Of a stretch of DNA of 64,000 nucleotides, positions 1 through 9,264 are shown piece after piece. Origin of the DNA: Tannerellaceae bacterium (GTDB taxonomy: Bacteria > Bacteroidota > Bacteroidia > Bacteroidales > Tannerellaceae); contig JAJQAZ010000003.1 of the NCBI GenBank assembly GCA_021203545.1, forward strand, positions 1 through 64,000. The letters run 5' to 3'. The first letter of the stretch is position 1, and every line of letters starts with the position of its first letter. The notes beneath the pieces were generated by a model. That model did no database searches and had not been told where the DNA came from. It worked only from the letters and a program-made list of their open reading frames with translations. A program made the position numbers and the translations under genes.

Positions 1-36
1 AATTATATGTATATTTACGTCCTTAAATAATATATT

Positions 37-768
37 ATGAACTTACAGTTGGACCCTAAGAGCACTATTCCCTTGCATTTACAGGCTGAAGATCTGTTGC
101 GGGAACTGATTAAACAGGAAGAATACAGAAAAGGAAAACTTCTGCCAAACGAAGTTGAATTGTCTCAACAATTGAACATATCAAGAAATACATTGCGGCA
201 GGCTATCAACAAACTGGTGTTCGAAGGTTTACTGATCCGCAAAAAGGGGTACGGTACTAAAGTGGCTAAAAAGGGAATCCTAAGCGGAGCAAAAAACTGG
301 ATGAGCTTTTCGCAGGAGATGCTTGCCGCCGGTATCGAAGTACGTAATTTTGAATTGTTTGTGGGTCTGAAAAAACCAAATGAAGAGATCAGTAACTTCT
401 TTGAACTGGAAAACGAAAACCGCATTCTTTGCCTGGAAAGGCTACGCGGCAACAAAGAGTTCCCATTCGTTTACTTCATCTCCTATTTTAATCCCTCGAT
501 ACCTATCAGCAGCGACGAAAACTTCTCGCTTCCCCTGTACGAGATACTTGAAAAGAATTACAATATTGTAGTAAAGACCTCTAAAGAAGAGATCAGTGCC
601 CGCCTGGCCGGCGATTTCATCGCAGAGAAACTGGAAATTGCCCCCAACGACCCGATCCTGATCCGCAAACGTTTTGTTTACGATATAAATGATAATCCCG
701 TAGAATACAATATCGGCTACTACCGTGCGGATAGTTTCACCTATACGATCGAATCGGAAAGGAAATAA
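37..768 (+). CDS. GntR/HutC-family transcriptional regulator
   Basis: A 243-residue protein with an N-terminal winged helix-turn-helix (about residues 8-78; motif LLPNEVELSQQLNISRNTLR) followed by a UTRA-type ligand-binding domain (about 95-238) that ends in the usual pattern of a basic RKRFVYD strand and an EYNIGYYRAD strand. HutC-subfamily members are cytoplasmic repressors or activators that respond to a sugar phosphate or similar small molecule. The length is normal and the ATG at 37 is the only sensible start. The gene lies at the window edge, so the neighbour that would reveal its ligand is not visible; the downstream gene on this strand is 2.4 kb away. The family is clear, the target unknown. 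Confidence 0.9.
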   Translation: MNLQLDPKSTIPLHLQAEDLLRELIKQEEYRKGKLLPNEVELSQQLNISRNTLRQAINKLVFEGLLIRKKGYGTKVAKKGILSGAKNWMSFSQEMLAAGIEVRNFELFVGLKKPNEEISNFFELENENRILCLERLRGNKEFPFVYFISYFNPSIPISSDENFSLPLYEILEKNYNIVVKTSKEEISARLAGDFIAEKLEIAPNDPILIRKRFVYDINDNPVEYNIGYYRADSFTYTIESERK

Positions 769-1192
769 AACTATATCACCGGAAGAATGCCCGGAAAGGA
801 TGCACCCTCTTTCCCAAAAGCACCGGTGCTTTGATCCGGGATCGCAATGGCACTGACAGTTTGAATTATGGTGATAATTCCCGTCTGTTCTTCCCGATAA
901 ACCGGGATGTACCATATGCGATCCCGCATCAAGTGCGGGAACCCGGCCTGTTTTTTATATTAAAAATAATTAGACAAAACCAGCACCTTACAATCTTCCG
1001 ACCAACACTGATTACAACTCCCGGTAAATCGTATCCCCATTTTTTTACACGCAGATAAAAAATCGAATCGAAATGCCAAGGCATTAAAGCCGTCTAATTT
1101 TTTCTGTTTATTTACTTTGATACGTTCTGAATATTTGTTTCGAGTCCAGCATATCACAGCCTATAATTCAATGGAGTAAGTTACGAAAACGC
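769..1192. repeat. Intergenic region with several nested palindromes
   Basis: No gene is visible in these 424 bases. A perfect 16-bp palindrome (AAAGCACCGGTGCTTT, 817-832) is followed by a 10-bp inverted pair, CGGGATCGCA near 837-846 and TGCGATCCCG at 917-926, and by a 7-bp hairpin TCCCGCA/TGCGGGA (922-928 and 934-940, loop 929-933) that runs into a T tract at 951-956. The last hairpin could terminate the GntR transcript although it is about 150 bases past its stop. The stretch 960-1192 is AT-rich and shows nothing I can name. Confidence 0.5.
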
Positions 1193-2536
1193 TCATTTTG
1201 TTTCTTTTAGAATTTCTCCTACGGTAGGATGTGGGAAGATGAAAGATTGCAATTCCCGGAGTTTCATTCCTTTTTCGATTGCTATGCCTGCGATAACGAT
1301 CAGTTCGGATGCGGGATTACCCAAAAGGTGTGCACCTAACAATGTATCATCTTCCGCTACGATCAGTTTACAGATGCCATTGCCTAACTCGTTTTCAGCT
1401 ACAAAGCGGCCCGAAAAAGCCATAGGGGCTTTCTTTACCCGGTAGGGTATACCGGCAGCCTGCAATTCTTCTTCGGTTTGGCCTACTCCTGCAATTTCCG
1501 GGTTGGTATATACGACACCGGGGATGGCTTTGTAACTCATTTTCACCGGTTCTTTTCCCAGAATATGATCTATAGCAACTTCTGCCTCACGCACAGCAGT
1601 ATGTGCCAACAGCGAAAATCCGGTTACATCGCCACAGGCATAAATGCCGGGAACAGACGTTTGCATATATTCATTTACACACAGCCCATTACGGAAGGTT
1701 TCAGGCCGGCACACTCCGGGCGCAAAACCGGAAAGCACAGGCTTGCGTCCTACACTCAACAGGATATGTTCGCTACAAATAGTAATTGTTCCTTCTTCGT
1801 TTTCAAGTGTAACCTCCTGTTTGTTCACAGCTGTTACTTTGTGTCGCAGGTAAAAACGGATTCCTTTTTTGGTATATTCTGTCCGTAACTGCGCTGCCAG
1901 TTCGCGGTCCATTCCACATAATATCTCATCAAGCATCTCTACAACATGCACTTCGGTACCCAGGCTATTAAAGAAAGAAGCAAACTCCATACCGATCACT
2001 CCGCCACCGATAATTACAAGCGAAGCAGGCACCTCTTTATTTTGAAGCGCCTCCCGGCTGGTCCATACTTCAGCAGTGTTTAATCCGGGAATAGGAGGAA
2101 TTACGGATTCGGAGCCTGTACAAACAAGTACATGGTGGGCTTCATAAGATTCCTCATTGCAGACAATAGTTATTTTATTTTCTATTACTTCTTTTATTTC
2201 CGCAATACCGTTTACGACTGTTACGTTATGTTCAGACATTTTCATCCGTATACCGGCAGTCAGTTTTTTTACGACTTTGGTTTTACGGGCGATAATTTTG
2301 CTCAGGTCAAACGAAGGATTTTCCACACTTATCCCATATTTAACCCCTGTACGGGCATTGTCGTATAGCTTTGCAGAATAGAGGAGTGTTTTGGTTGGGA
2401 TACACCCTTCGTTGAGACAAACTCCACCCAAAGCATTCTTTTCAAACAAAATAGTAGAAAGACCTGCGCCTGCAGCTTTTTCTGCTGCGGTGTAGCCGGC
2501 GGGTCCACCGCCAATAATAGCAACATCGTACTTCAT
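1193..2536 (-). CDS. lpdA: Dihydrolipoyl dehydrogenase (E3)
   Basis: A 447-residue cytoplasmic flavoprotein that reoxidises dihydrolipoamide in 2-oxoacid dehydrogenase or glycine cleavage complexes, passing electrons through FAD to NAD+. Visible are the N-terminal FAD motif (AIIGGGPAGYTAAEKA), the redox-active pair GGVCLNEGCIPTK, the NAD-binding motif VIIGGGVIGMEFASF, the second FAD motif GIYACGD, and the C-terminal active-site histidine and glutamate in FPHPTVGE. Length and domain order are normal and the gene is intact. No E1 or E2 genes lie nearby, so its partner complex is encoded elsewhere. It starts 30 bases after the PH-domain gene on the same strand and may be cotranscribed with it. 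Confidence 0.95.
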   Translation of the reverse strand: MKYDVAIIGGGPAGYTAAEKAAGAGLSTILFEKNALGGVCLNEGCIPTKTLLYSAKLYDNARTGVKYGISVENPSFDLSKIIARKTKVVKKLTAGIRMKMSEHNVTVVNGIAEIKEVIENKITIVCNEESYEAHHVLVCTGSESVIPPIPGLNTAEVWTSREALQNKEVPASLVIIGGGVIGMEFASFFNSLGTEVHVVEMLDEILCGMDRELAAQLRTEYTKKGIRFYLRHKVTAVNKQEVTLENEEGTITICSEHILLSVGRKPVLSGFAPGVCRPETFRNGLCVNEYMQTSVPGIYACGDVTGFSLLAHTAVREAEVAIDHILGKEPVKMSYKAIPGVVYTNPEIAGVGQTEEELQAAGIPYRVKKAPMAFSGRFVAENELGNGICKLIVAEDDTLLGAHLLGNPASELIVIAGIAIEKGMKLRELQSFIFPHPTVGEILKETK

Positions 2537-2566
2537 GGTAAAATCGTTTTAAGTTTAGATTATTCT

Positions 2567-2989
2567 TTATAGTAAGGAAGAATTATTTCTCAATTCAATC
2601 TCAGGATTGAAACTTCTTAACACTTTGATAAACTCTTTCTCATTTTCCGGAGAGACAAGCATCCACATGCCTTCCTTTTTCCAGATAATGATCCGGTTTA
2701 AGGAAAGTGCATAACTGAAGGCTGGAAAAATAGAAGCTTCCAATGCCTCTATCTCACTAACAGGAATTTGTTTTTTAGGAAAAATACCACACCGGGCAAT
2801 CAACCTTCCGTCTGAAGTAATAATATAATAGGTATTGAAAAATACATGCAATACAAAAACAGTTATCAGCAGTACACCTGCTATAGCAAATATATTCTGC
2901 CCTAACACTACTCTGATACACGCAGCCACCAATAACCATATTAATAAGTGGTGCCACCATCCCACTTTCGATTTAAAAGTCCGGTCCAT
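2567..2989 (-). CDS. Small membrane protein with bacterial PH-like domain
   Basis: About 140 residues starting at MDRTFKSKVGWWHH; the open frame extends 12 codons upstream (to 3025) but that stretch is a poorly coded hydrophobic run. Two hydrophobic helices (about residues 12-45) are followed by a compact beta-rich domain with the pattern YYIITSDGRLIARCGIFPKK and a C-terminal segment MLVSPENEKEFIKVL, both typical of small bacterial PH-domain proteins whose function is not known. The PEN/EFI ending is characteristic. It sits directly upstream of lpdA on the same strand. Confidence 0.7.
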   Translation of the reverse strand: MDRTFKSKVGWWHHLLIWLLVAACIRVVLGQNIFAIAGVLLITVFVLHVFFNTYYIITSDGRLIARCGIFPKKQIPVSEIEALEASIFPAFSYALSLNRIIIWKKEGMWMLVSPENEKEFIKVLRSFNPEIELRNNSSLL

Positions 2990-3141
2990 CTCTGTTTTTT
3001 TCCGAAAGATAACAAAAAAGAACACAGATTTTTTTAATCTCTGATAAATAATTAATCTGTGTAAATCTGCGTTGTCTGTGTAATCTGCGTTCCATTCCGT
3101 TTATTTATAAACCCTGCCCGTCTGTTCTTGTTATATATGGT

Positions 3142-4317
3142 ATGATTATAAAACATTTCACCGATAATGACCTGTATAAATTCTCTGTTATGCTTGCCAT
3201 CCAACGCCTGTATCCACGGGCTGTGGTACGCTATGAATTCATGAACCGGGGAAAGAATGATTTTCCGGAAGGCTTTGCCGAAGAGCTTTCCCGGCAGGTA
3301 ATGGCAATGAGTTCTTTAAAGCTGACCATACAGGAAAAGGAGTTTATCCAACAACGATGTTATTTTTTTGATCCTGTCTTCATTGACTTTCTGGAAGGTT
3401 ACCGGTATAACCCGGCTGAAGTACAAATACAGCAGCAGGGAGGAGAGTTAAAGATCATAATAGAAGGATACTGGTACCGGACCGTTTTATGGGAAGTCCC
3501 TCTTATGGCACTCATCTCCGAACTGTATTTCCGGATGAAAAATATCTCTCCACAAAATGTGGAGGAAAAAGCTACTATAAAAGCAAACACACTCAGAGAA
3601 TTACAGGCCGACCACTCGGATTTTGGCACCCGTCGCCGTTTCTCCTTCGAGGTGCATGATAGAGTCGTTGAAATATTAACTAAACATGCAGACGACTATT
3701 TTAAAGGTACCAGTAATATATACCTGGCAATGAAATACAACACTACCCCTATCGGTACAATGCCACATGAATGGTTTATGTTTCACGGAGCCCTGTATGG
3801 TTACCGGGCCGCTACTCAAAAAGCATTGGAGGCATAGGTGGAAGTATACCAGGGAAGCCTGGGTATTACGCTTACTGACACCTATACCACAAATATATTC
3901 TTTGAATCTTTCAATCTGAAACAAGCCAAACTATTTGATGGAGTACGCTGGGATAGTAATGACCCGTTACATTTTACAGAAGCCACTCTGAACTTTTACC
4001 GGCAGAATAGAATAGATCCGCGGTCAAAAACAATTGTATATAGCGACTCTCTCAATATCGACAGAGTAAGAGAGATAAAAGAGCATGTAAATAACCGGAT
4101 ACATGATGCTTACGGAATAGGCACCTACTTCACCAATGATGTAGGGGCGAAACCGCTAAATATGGTGATCAAACTAACCCAGGTAAAAATGGCAGAAAAT
4201 ACACAATGGCAATATGCTGTCAAATTATCCGACACGCCGGGTAAACACACAGGTAACCCCAAAGAAATCCGTCTTTGTAAAGAGACACTAAATATTCCGG
4301 AAGAGCCGGGGGAATAA
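3142..4317 (+). pseudogene. pncB: Nicotinate phosphoribosyltransferase, interrupted by an in-frame TAG
   Basis: This enzyme makes nicotinate mononucleotide from nicotinate and PRPP, the entry step of the NAD salvage pathway. The N-terminal part (231 codons) opens with HFTDNDLYKFSVMLAI and contains FGTRRRFSFEVHD and GTMPHEW; the reading frame continues without a shift after a TAG at 3835-3837 into EVYQGSLGITLTDTYTTNIFF, DSNDP and IVYSDSLN. The codon falls in the sequence LEA-stop-VEVYQG, where family members usually carry tryptophan, so a TGG to TAG change is the likely event. Without the stop the protein would be about 391 residues, normal for PncB. NadB downstream would still allow de novo NAD synthesis. 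The 3' end overlaps the convergent MATE gene by 30 bases. Confidence 0.9.
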
Positions 4318-5580
4318 AAGAGTCTGCATCACACCCCGCATAAAAAGATAAAGTACAAAAGAAAACCACAAACCGTTATTTCCCCATATAGGATAGCTCA
4401 GGAAATAAGAAAGAAAAAACAGTCCGACAGCAATAAACATTGCATTCCGCATTTGCCGTGCAGCCGTCATGCCTATATAAATGCCATCCCATAGAAAAGC
4501 GGCAAAGCCGGCTACCGGAAACAATAAAACCCAAATACGGAAATCACCTGCTAAGTTGATCACCTGCTCTTTATCTGTCAGAATAGAGAGAATTTGTTTT
4601 GTAAACAAAGCATATACAATTGTAAATAAAAAGGCCAGCCCTATTCCCCAGCTAAAAATTCGCTTTATACATTGCTTTAAAACCGGCAATTGCCGGGCTC
4701 CTACAAACCGCCCGGTGAGAGCTTCAGCGGAATATACAAATCCATCCATCATATAGGAAAAAAGAATAAAAAACTGCATCAATAAAGTATTCACAGCCAA
4801 ATATATTTCTCCTGTCTTAGCCGAAGCATACGTAAAAAATGTAGTGACTAATACCAATGCCAGACTTCGTAAAAAGATATCCCGGTTTACCTTAAAGAAA
4901 GGCCGGAAAGCCTCTATATCTCGTAAACTATCAAACGTAAACAAAAATCGTAATGAACCATGTTTATAAAACCACATCCCCGCCGAAAGAAGCAAAGAAA
5001 ATACCTGTGCCAACGCCGTTCCCAAAGCAACTCCTTTGATCTTCATGTCAAAAACAAACACAAACAACAGACTCAAACCGATATTTACGATATTAGTTAA
5101 GATAGAGATATACATAGGGGTCCGTGAGTCCTGCATACCTATAAACCAGCCGGTAATCGCATACATTCCTAACACAGCCGGAGCAGCCCAGATATAAATA
5201 GAAAAGTACTGAATCACATAGATCTGTGTTTCAGTAGTCACTTCCACAAATTGAAAAGCTACGCGCAAAATAAATGCCTGTAAAATAATAAACAAAAAAC
5301 CTAATCCGAAAGCAACAGACAGCGCACGTATCAGAATCGCCATCATCTCCTTCTTATTACCTGCCCCAAAAGCCTGAGCCGTAAAACCGCTTGTTCCCAT
5401 ACGCAGGAACCCGAAGTTCCAGTAAATGAAATTGAAGATCATAGCGGCCAGCGCAATCGCGGCGATATACAGTTCCGAATCCAGATGTCCGGCGATAGAA
5501 GTATCCACCATACCTAATAAAGGCACGGTTATATTGGTGATAATATTGGGTATGGCTAACCGGAGAATTTCTTTATTCAT
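4288..5580 (-). CDS. MATE-family efflux transporter (DinF-like)
   Basis: A polytopic inner-membrane protein of about 430 residues with twelve hydrophobic segments in two halves, beginning MNKEILRLAIPNIITNITVPLLG and containing the MATE-typical LGMVDTSIAGHL and MGTSGFTAQAFGAG in the first half. MATE proteins expel drugs or metabolites in exchange for Na+ or H+. The start at 5580 is preferred to an upstream ATG at 5613 because the eleven extra residues are not family-like. Substrate cannot be read from sequence. It is convergent with pncB, overlapping its tail, and divergent from the BON lipoprotein gene. Confidence 0.88.
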   Translation of the reverse strand: MNKEILRLAIPNIITNITVPLLGMVDTSIAGHLDSELYIAAIALAAMIFNFIYWNFGFLRMGTSGFTAQAFGAGNKKEMMAILIRALSVAFGLGFLFIILQAFILRVAFQFVEVTTETQIYVIQYFSIYIWAAPAVLGMYAITGWFIGMQDSRTPMYISILTNIVNIGLSLLFVFVFDMKIKGVALGTALAQVFSLLLSAGMWFYKHGSLRFLFTFDSLRDIEAFRPFFKVNRDIFLRSLALVLVTTFFTYASAKTGEIYLAVNTLLMQFFILFSYMMDGFVYSAEALTGRFVGARQLPVLKQCIKRIFSWGIGLAFLFTIVYALFTKQILSILTDKEQVINLAGDFRIWVLLFPVAGFAAFLWDGIYIGMTAARQMRNAMFIAVGLFFLSYFLSYPIWGNNGLWFSFVLYLFMRGVMQTLLFPRLFRNI

Positions 5581-5671
5581 ACTATGCAAAATTACAATAT
5601 TTATGAACAACATTCTGTTCCCCCGTGTTTTAATCAGACAAAGATGAGTCGTTTTACTAAAACAAAATAAA

Positions 5672-6157
5672 ATGAAAAGAACAGTATTTATTTATCTGTG
5701 TGGTTTATTATCTATTGCGATGTTTTACGCTTGCGGAACCAGTGATACTGATTTGCAGAAAAATGTTCAGTCGGTACTGGTAGCCTATCCGGGCGTTACT
5801 TCTACTGTCAATAACGGTACAGTAACATTATCTGGAAATGTGGCTTCCGAAGATATTAAAGCTGGTGCGGAAAGAGCTGCCAAAGCAATTAAACATGTTA
5901 AGTCGGTTAACAACAATATTGTTGTAACAACACCGTCTCCGGTAACAACTGCTCCTGTAGTAAGTTCGGACGATGTACTGAACCGTACGATCCGTGATAA
6001 TCTGAAAGCAGCAGGATACGACGATGTGAATGTTGATATCGATAATGGTGAAGTGACACTTACCGGTAAAGTAAAGCGTGACCACCTGCAGGAAGTTATG
6101 CGGATTGCAAACGATGCAAGCCCCAAACGGGTTATCAACCAGTTAGATATTGATTAA
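5672..6157 (+). CDS. BON-domain lipoprotein
   Basis: A 161-residue protein with a lipoprotein signal peptide ending in the lipobox FYAC (cysteine about residue 21) and two BON domains (about 27-80 and 100-158), each with the pattern of a short helix, a V-T-L-(S/T)-G strand (VTLSGNV, VTLTGKV) and a hydrophobic strand. BON domains bind membranes or other envelope proteins; OsmY-like proteins are known from stress responses. The stop overlaps the start of the LysM gene (TAATG), so the two are translationally coupled and probably act together in the envelope. Confidence 0.88.
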   Translation: MKRTVFIYLCGLLSIAMFYACGTSDTDLQKNVQSVLVAYPGVTSTVNNGTVTLSGNVASEDIKAGAERAAKAIKHVKSVNNNIVVTTPSPVTTAPVVSSDDVLNRTIRDNLKAAGYDDVNVDIDNGEVTLTGKVKRDHLQEVMRIANDASPKRVINQLDID

Positions 6158-6525
6158 TGAGTCTGAAAGATAAATACAGTAAACTGATCAGTTACGCCAC
6201 TTCTGGCGGAGTTCAGAACCTGTCGGTACAGGAACAGAACAATATTCTTTATATTAAAGGAATGGCAAAAGAGTCCGTAAAGGACCAGTTATGGAATCTG
6301 TACCAACAGGCAGACCCGGATATGCGTTCGGCCGACCTGGTGTTGGACATTGATGTGGTAAAGGGCGGAGAAGATATGTATGAGATCCGGAAAGGAGATA
6401 ACCTGAGTAAGATTGCAGATAAATATCCCGGAATGACCTGGCAAAAAATCTATGAGGCCAACAAGGATACGTTAGATAATCCGGATAAAATATATCCGGG
6501 ACAAAAGATCCGGATTCCACTTTAA
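6157..6525 (+). CDS. LysM-domain protein, coupled to the BON lipoprotein
   Basis: A 122-residue protein with no signal peptide. Residues 1-65 resemble a degenerate BON-like fold; residues about 74-121 form a LysM domain (YEIRKGDNLSKIADKY, with the closing IYPGQKIRIP). The architecture resembles YgaU/Kbp, a cytoplasmic potassium-binding protein with BON plus LysM, which is the best comparison. The start ATG lies within the stop of the preceding BON gene. Function is inferred from domain order only. Confidence 0.85.
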   Translation: MSLKDKYSKLISYATSGGVQNLSVQEQNNILYIKGMAKESVKDQLWNLYQQADPDMRSADLVLDIDVVKGGEDMYEIRKGDNLSKIADKYPGMTWQKIYEANKDTLDNPDKIYPGQKIRIPL

Positions 6526-6628
6526 TGTATATTTTTCCCATTGATACAACGTGGAGGTTTCAGAGACGGAGTTTTATACTATTTGAGATAAATTCCGGTT
6601 CGCTGCCTTCACGTTTGTTTTTAATTCC

Positions 6629-6636
6629 TACCTTTG
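6629..6636 (+). promoter_or_regulatory. Candidate -7 box TACCTTTG for nadB
   Basis: Matches the Bacteroidota -7 consensus TAnnTTTG and lies 20 bases upstream of the nadB ATG at 6657, giving a short leader. A -33 TTTG at good spacing is not evident. It also argues against the long N-terminal extension of the open frame. Confidence 0.5.
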
Positions 6637-6656
6637 TCTTCTCAAACAGTACTATC

Positions 6657-8231
6657 ATGGTGAAACGTTTCGATTTCCTGATTATTGGTTCCGGAATAGC
6701 CGGAATGAGTTATGCCCTTAAAGTGGCAAAGAAAGGTAAGGTGGCGTTGGTTGCCAAAACAAATCTGGAAGAGGCAAATACCTATTTTGCCCAGGGCGGT
6801 ATTGCTTCAGTCACCAACCTGATCGTAGATAATTTTGATAAACATATTGAGGATACAATGATCGCGGGCGACTGGCTGAGCGACCGGGCGGCTGTTGAAA
6901 AGGTGGTGCGTGAAGCACCCAGACAGATCGAAGAGTTGATCAGTTGGGGAGTAGACTTTGATAAGGACGAAACCGGCAACTTTGACCTGCATCGCGAAGG
7001 AGGCCATTCCGAACACCGCATTCTGCACCACAAAGATAATACGGGAGCAGAGATACAGGACAGCCTGATCAAAGCCGTTAAACGGCATCCCAATATCACA
7101 ACCTTCGAAAATCATTTCGCCATTGAAATACTTACCCAGCACCATTTAGGAGTTACGGTAACCCGGCAAACTCGTGGTATTCAGTGTTATGGTGCTTATA
7201 TCATGGATCTGGCATCCAGACAAATTGATACATTTCTCTCCAAAGTAACCCTCATGGCAACCGGAGGTATCGGTGCCGTTTACCAGACAACAACCAATCC
7301 GCTAGTAGCTACCGGCGACGGCATTGCAATGGTATACCGGGCAAAAGGAACGGTAAAAGATATGGAGTTTGTACAATTCCACCCTACCGCTTTGTATAAC
7401 CCGGGCGACCGGCCCTCTTTCCTGATTACAGAAGCAATGAGAGGCTATGGCGGTATCCTGCGTACGCAGAACGGACAGGAATTTATGCACAAGTATGACA
7501 GCCGTTTATCGCTGGCTCCCCGTGATATTGTAGCCCGGGCGATAGATAATGAAATGAAAACCAGAGGGGAGGATTATGTGTATCTGGATGTTACTCATAA
7601 AGATCCGGAAGAGACAATCAATCATTTCCCGAATATTTACAAAAAGTGCCTTGAACTGGGGATTGATATAACCAAAGATTATATTCCTGTAGCACCGGCC
7701 GCCCATTATCTGTGTGGAGGTATACTGGTAGATTCTGATGCATGTTCTTCTATTGAGCGGTTATATGCAGTAGGCGAATGTTCGTGTACCGGTTTGCATG
7801 GAGGTAACCGACTGGCATCCAACTCGCTGATAGAAGCTGTAGTATATGCGGATGCAGCAGCCCGGCATAGTATTGCGTTGGTTGATTCGCTCTCTTATCA
7901 GGAGAATATTCCCGCATGGAATGACGAAGGAACCCAATCGCACGAAGAAATGGTTCTGATCACTCAAAGTGTGAAAGAGGTAGGTCAGATTATGAGTACC
8001 TATGTAGGAATTGTTCGTTCGGACCTGCGCCTGAAAAGAGCATGGGACCGGCTGGATATCATTTATGAAGAGACCGAAGATTTGTTTAAACGTTCTATCG
8101 CATCCAAAGATATTTGTGAATTACGGAATATGGTCAATGTAGGCTACCTGATCATGCGCCAGGCTATCGAACGCAAAGAAAGTCGCGGCCTGCATTACAC
8201 GCTTGATTACCCTCCGGTAAGTAAAGATTAA
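6657..8231 (+). CDS. nadB: L-aspartate oxidase
   Basis: A 524-residue FAD enzyme that oxidises L-aspartate to iminoaspartate, the first step of de novo NAD synthesis; in anaerobes fumarate is the likely electron acceptor. Visible are the FAD motif IIGSGIAGMSYALKVA, the flavoprotein signature NTYFAQGGIA, the substrate-loop EGGHSEHRILH, and GLHGGNRLASNSLIEA with the catalytic arginine. The ATG at 6657 is chosen because the 44 residues encoded upstream in the open frame are not family-like and contain the promoter box. No nadA or nadC adjoins it. The gene is intact, in contrast to pncB 2.3 kb upstream. Confidence 0.95.
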   Translation: MVKRFDFLIIGSGIAGMSYALKVAKKGKVALVAKTNLEEANTYFAQGGIASVTNLIVDNFDKHIEDTMIAGDWLSDRAAVEKVVREAPRQIEELISWGVDFDKDETGNFDLHREGGHSEHRILHHKDNTGAEIQDSLIKAVKRHPNITTFENHFAIEILTQHHLGVTVTRQTRGIQCYGAYIMDLASRQIDTFLSKVTLMATGGIGAVYQTTTNPLVATGDGIAMVYRAKGTVKDMEFVQFHPTALYNPGDRPSFLITEAMRGYGGILRTQNGQEFMHKYDSRLSLAPRDIVARAIDNEMKTRGEDYVYLDVTHKDPEETINHFPNIYKKCLELGIDITKDYIPVAPAAHYLCGGILVDSDACSSIERLYAVGECSCTGLHGGNRLASNSLIEAVVYADAAARHSIALVDSLSYQENIPAWNDEGTQSHEEMVLITQSVKEVGQIMSTYVGIVRSDLRLKRAWDRLDIIYEETEDLFKRSIASKDICELRNMVNVGYLIMRQAIERKESRGLHYTLDYPPVSKD

Positions 8232-8264
8232 AAAGTTTAGTTATCTTATTCCTGGCTTATTGCT

Positions 8265-8286
8265 GGCGCAGATTTAAATCTGTGCC
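8265..8286 (+). repeat. Dispersed 22-bp palindrome, copy 1
   Basis: A near-perfect palindrome with core CAGATTTAAATCTG and arms GGCG/TGCC, between nadB and rubrerythrin. The same sequence recurs at 36238-36259 (same orientation) and at 43215-43236 and 57585-57606 (opposite orientation), always between genes and preceded by GCT on the GGCGC side. Confidence 0.85.
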
Positions 8287-8316
8287 TGAATTAATAAATA
8301 GCAAAGTATAGGGAAC

Positions 8317-8392
8317 GCAGATTACGCAGAAAGCGCAGAAGAACACAGATAAATCATAATTGAGAATCTGCGTTGATCTGCGTAATCTTTGA
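8317..8392. repeat. CAGATTACGCAGA / TCTGCGTAATCT hairpin repeat
   Basis: Degenerate words ACGCAGATTA and their complement TAATCTGCGT occur several times here as an inverted pair (left arm near 8321-8335, right arm near 8374-8391). Similar words recur at 3021-3095, 9064-9177 and 12722-12800. It may act as a bidirectional terminator between the convergent nadB and rubrerythrin genes. Confidence 0.55.
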
Positions 8393-8412
8393 CTTATTTA
8401 TACACTAAACCA

Positions 8413-8991
8413 TCAATAGTTCTCTTTCTTTGGTTCAAAGAATGCCTGTGGATGATCGCATGCGGGACAGTTACCCGGAGCTGTTTTTCCTTCGTGTACA
8501 AACCCACAGTTACGGCATTGCCACTTGATAGGTTCTTCTTTTTTGAATACACTTCCGTCTTCCAGATTAGCCAGCAATTTTCGGTAACGTGCTTCGTGTT
8601 CTGCTTCTACTTTGGCAATCATACGAAAAGCAACTGCAATTTTGGGGAAGCCTTCTTCGTCTGCAATCTGTGCAAACTCAGGATATAGGTCTGCCCACTC
8701 TTCGTTTTCACCATCCGCAGCAGCTGCCAGGTTTTCCTTTGTGTCGCCTATAATACCAGCCGGGAAAGTAGCTGTAATCTCCACCATTCCACCTTCCAGA
8801 AATTTGAAGAAACGTTTAGCGTGTTCTTTTTCCTGTTCGGCTGTTTCCATGAATACAGCGGCAATTTGTTCGTAACCTTCTTTTTTAGCTTTGCTTGCAA
8901 AGAATGTATAACGTGAACGTGCTTGTGACTCGCCTGCAAAAGCTTTCAATAAATTCTGTTCAGTACGTGTACCTTTAATACTTTTTTCCAT
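8413..8991 (-). CDS. rbr: Rubrerythrin
   Basis: A 192-residue cytoplasmic non-haem iron peroxidase that reduces hydrogen peroxide in anaerobes. Residues 1-150 form a ferritin-like four-helix domain with the diiron ligands spread over [36 protein letters not shown] and [11 protein letters not shown]; residues 157-190 form a rubredoxin domain with two Cys pairs, CRNCGF and CPACDHP. Length is normal and the gene is intact. A -7 box lies at 9035-9042. Confidence 0.96.
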   Translation of the reverse strand: MEKSIKGTRTEQNLLKAFAGESQARSRYTFFASKAKKEGYEQIAAVFMETAEQEKEHAKRFFKFLEGGMVEITATFPAGIIGDTKENLAAAADGENEEWADLYPEFAQIADEEGFPKIAVAFRMIAKVEAEHEARYRKLLANLEDGSVFKKEEPIKWQCRNCGFVHEGKTAPGNCPACDHPQAFFEPKKENY

Positions 8992-9034
8992 AATGCTTGT
9001 TTTTTATATAAGATGATTTAATTATTTCGTTAGT

Positions 9035-9042
9035 CAAAAATA
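9035..9042 (-). promoter_or_regulatory. Candidate -7 box for rubrerythrin
   Basis: On the minus strand this reads TATTTTTG, matching TAnnTTTG, 44 bases upstream of the rubrerythrin start. Confidence 0.5.
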
Positions 9043-9232
9043 ATAATTTGGTTTCATACAAACACAGAAAAACCAATGATAAAAATTTATGCCTCTATAA
9101 ACCTTGTCTATTATTAACGTTATAAAAGATACTTTTATTTTAAATCTATGGTCATCCGCCTAATCTGTGTCATCTGTGTGTTAATTCGTTCGTTAAGTGA
9201 CCGGATAAATGAAAAAAAATATTAATTATTTC

Positions 9233-9240
9233 TATCTTTG
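9233..9240 (+). promoter_or_regulatory. Candidate -7 box TATCTTTG for the SulP gene
   Basis: Exact TAnnTTTG match 25 bases upstream of the SulP ATG at 9265. A -33 TTTG at standard spacing is not visible. Confidence 0.55.
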
Positions 9241-9264
9241 CAGAAAATTTGAGAACAAATAACG

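Noticed and set aside
6525-6656. N-terminal extension of NadB to 568 residues
   Set aside because: The extra 44 residues are not family-like and include a -7 promoter box; the ATG at 6657 gives the standard FAD-motif start.
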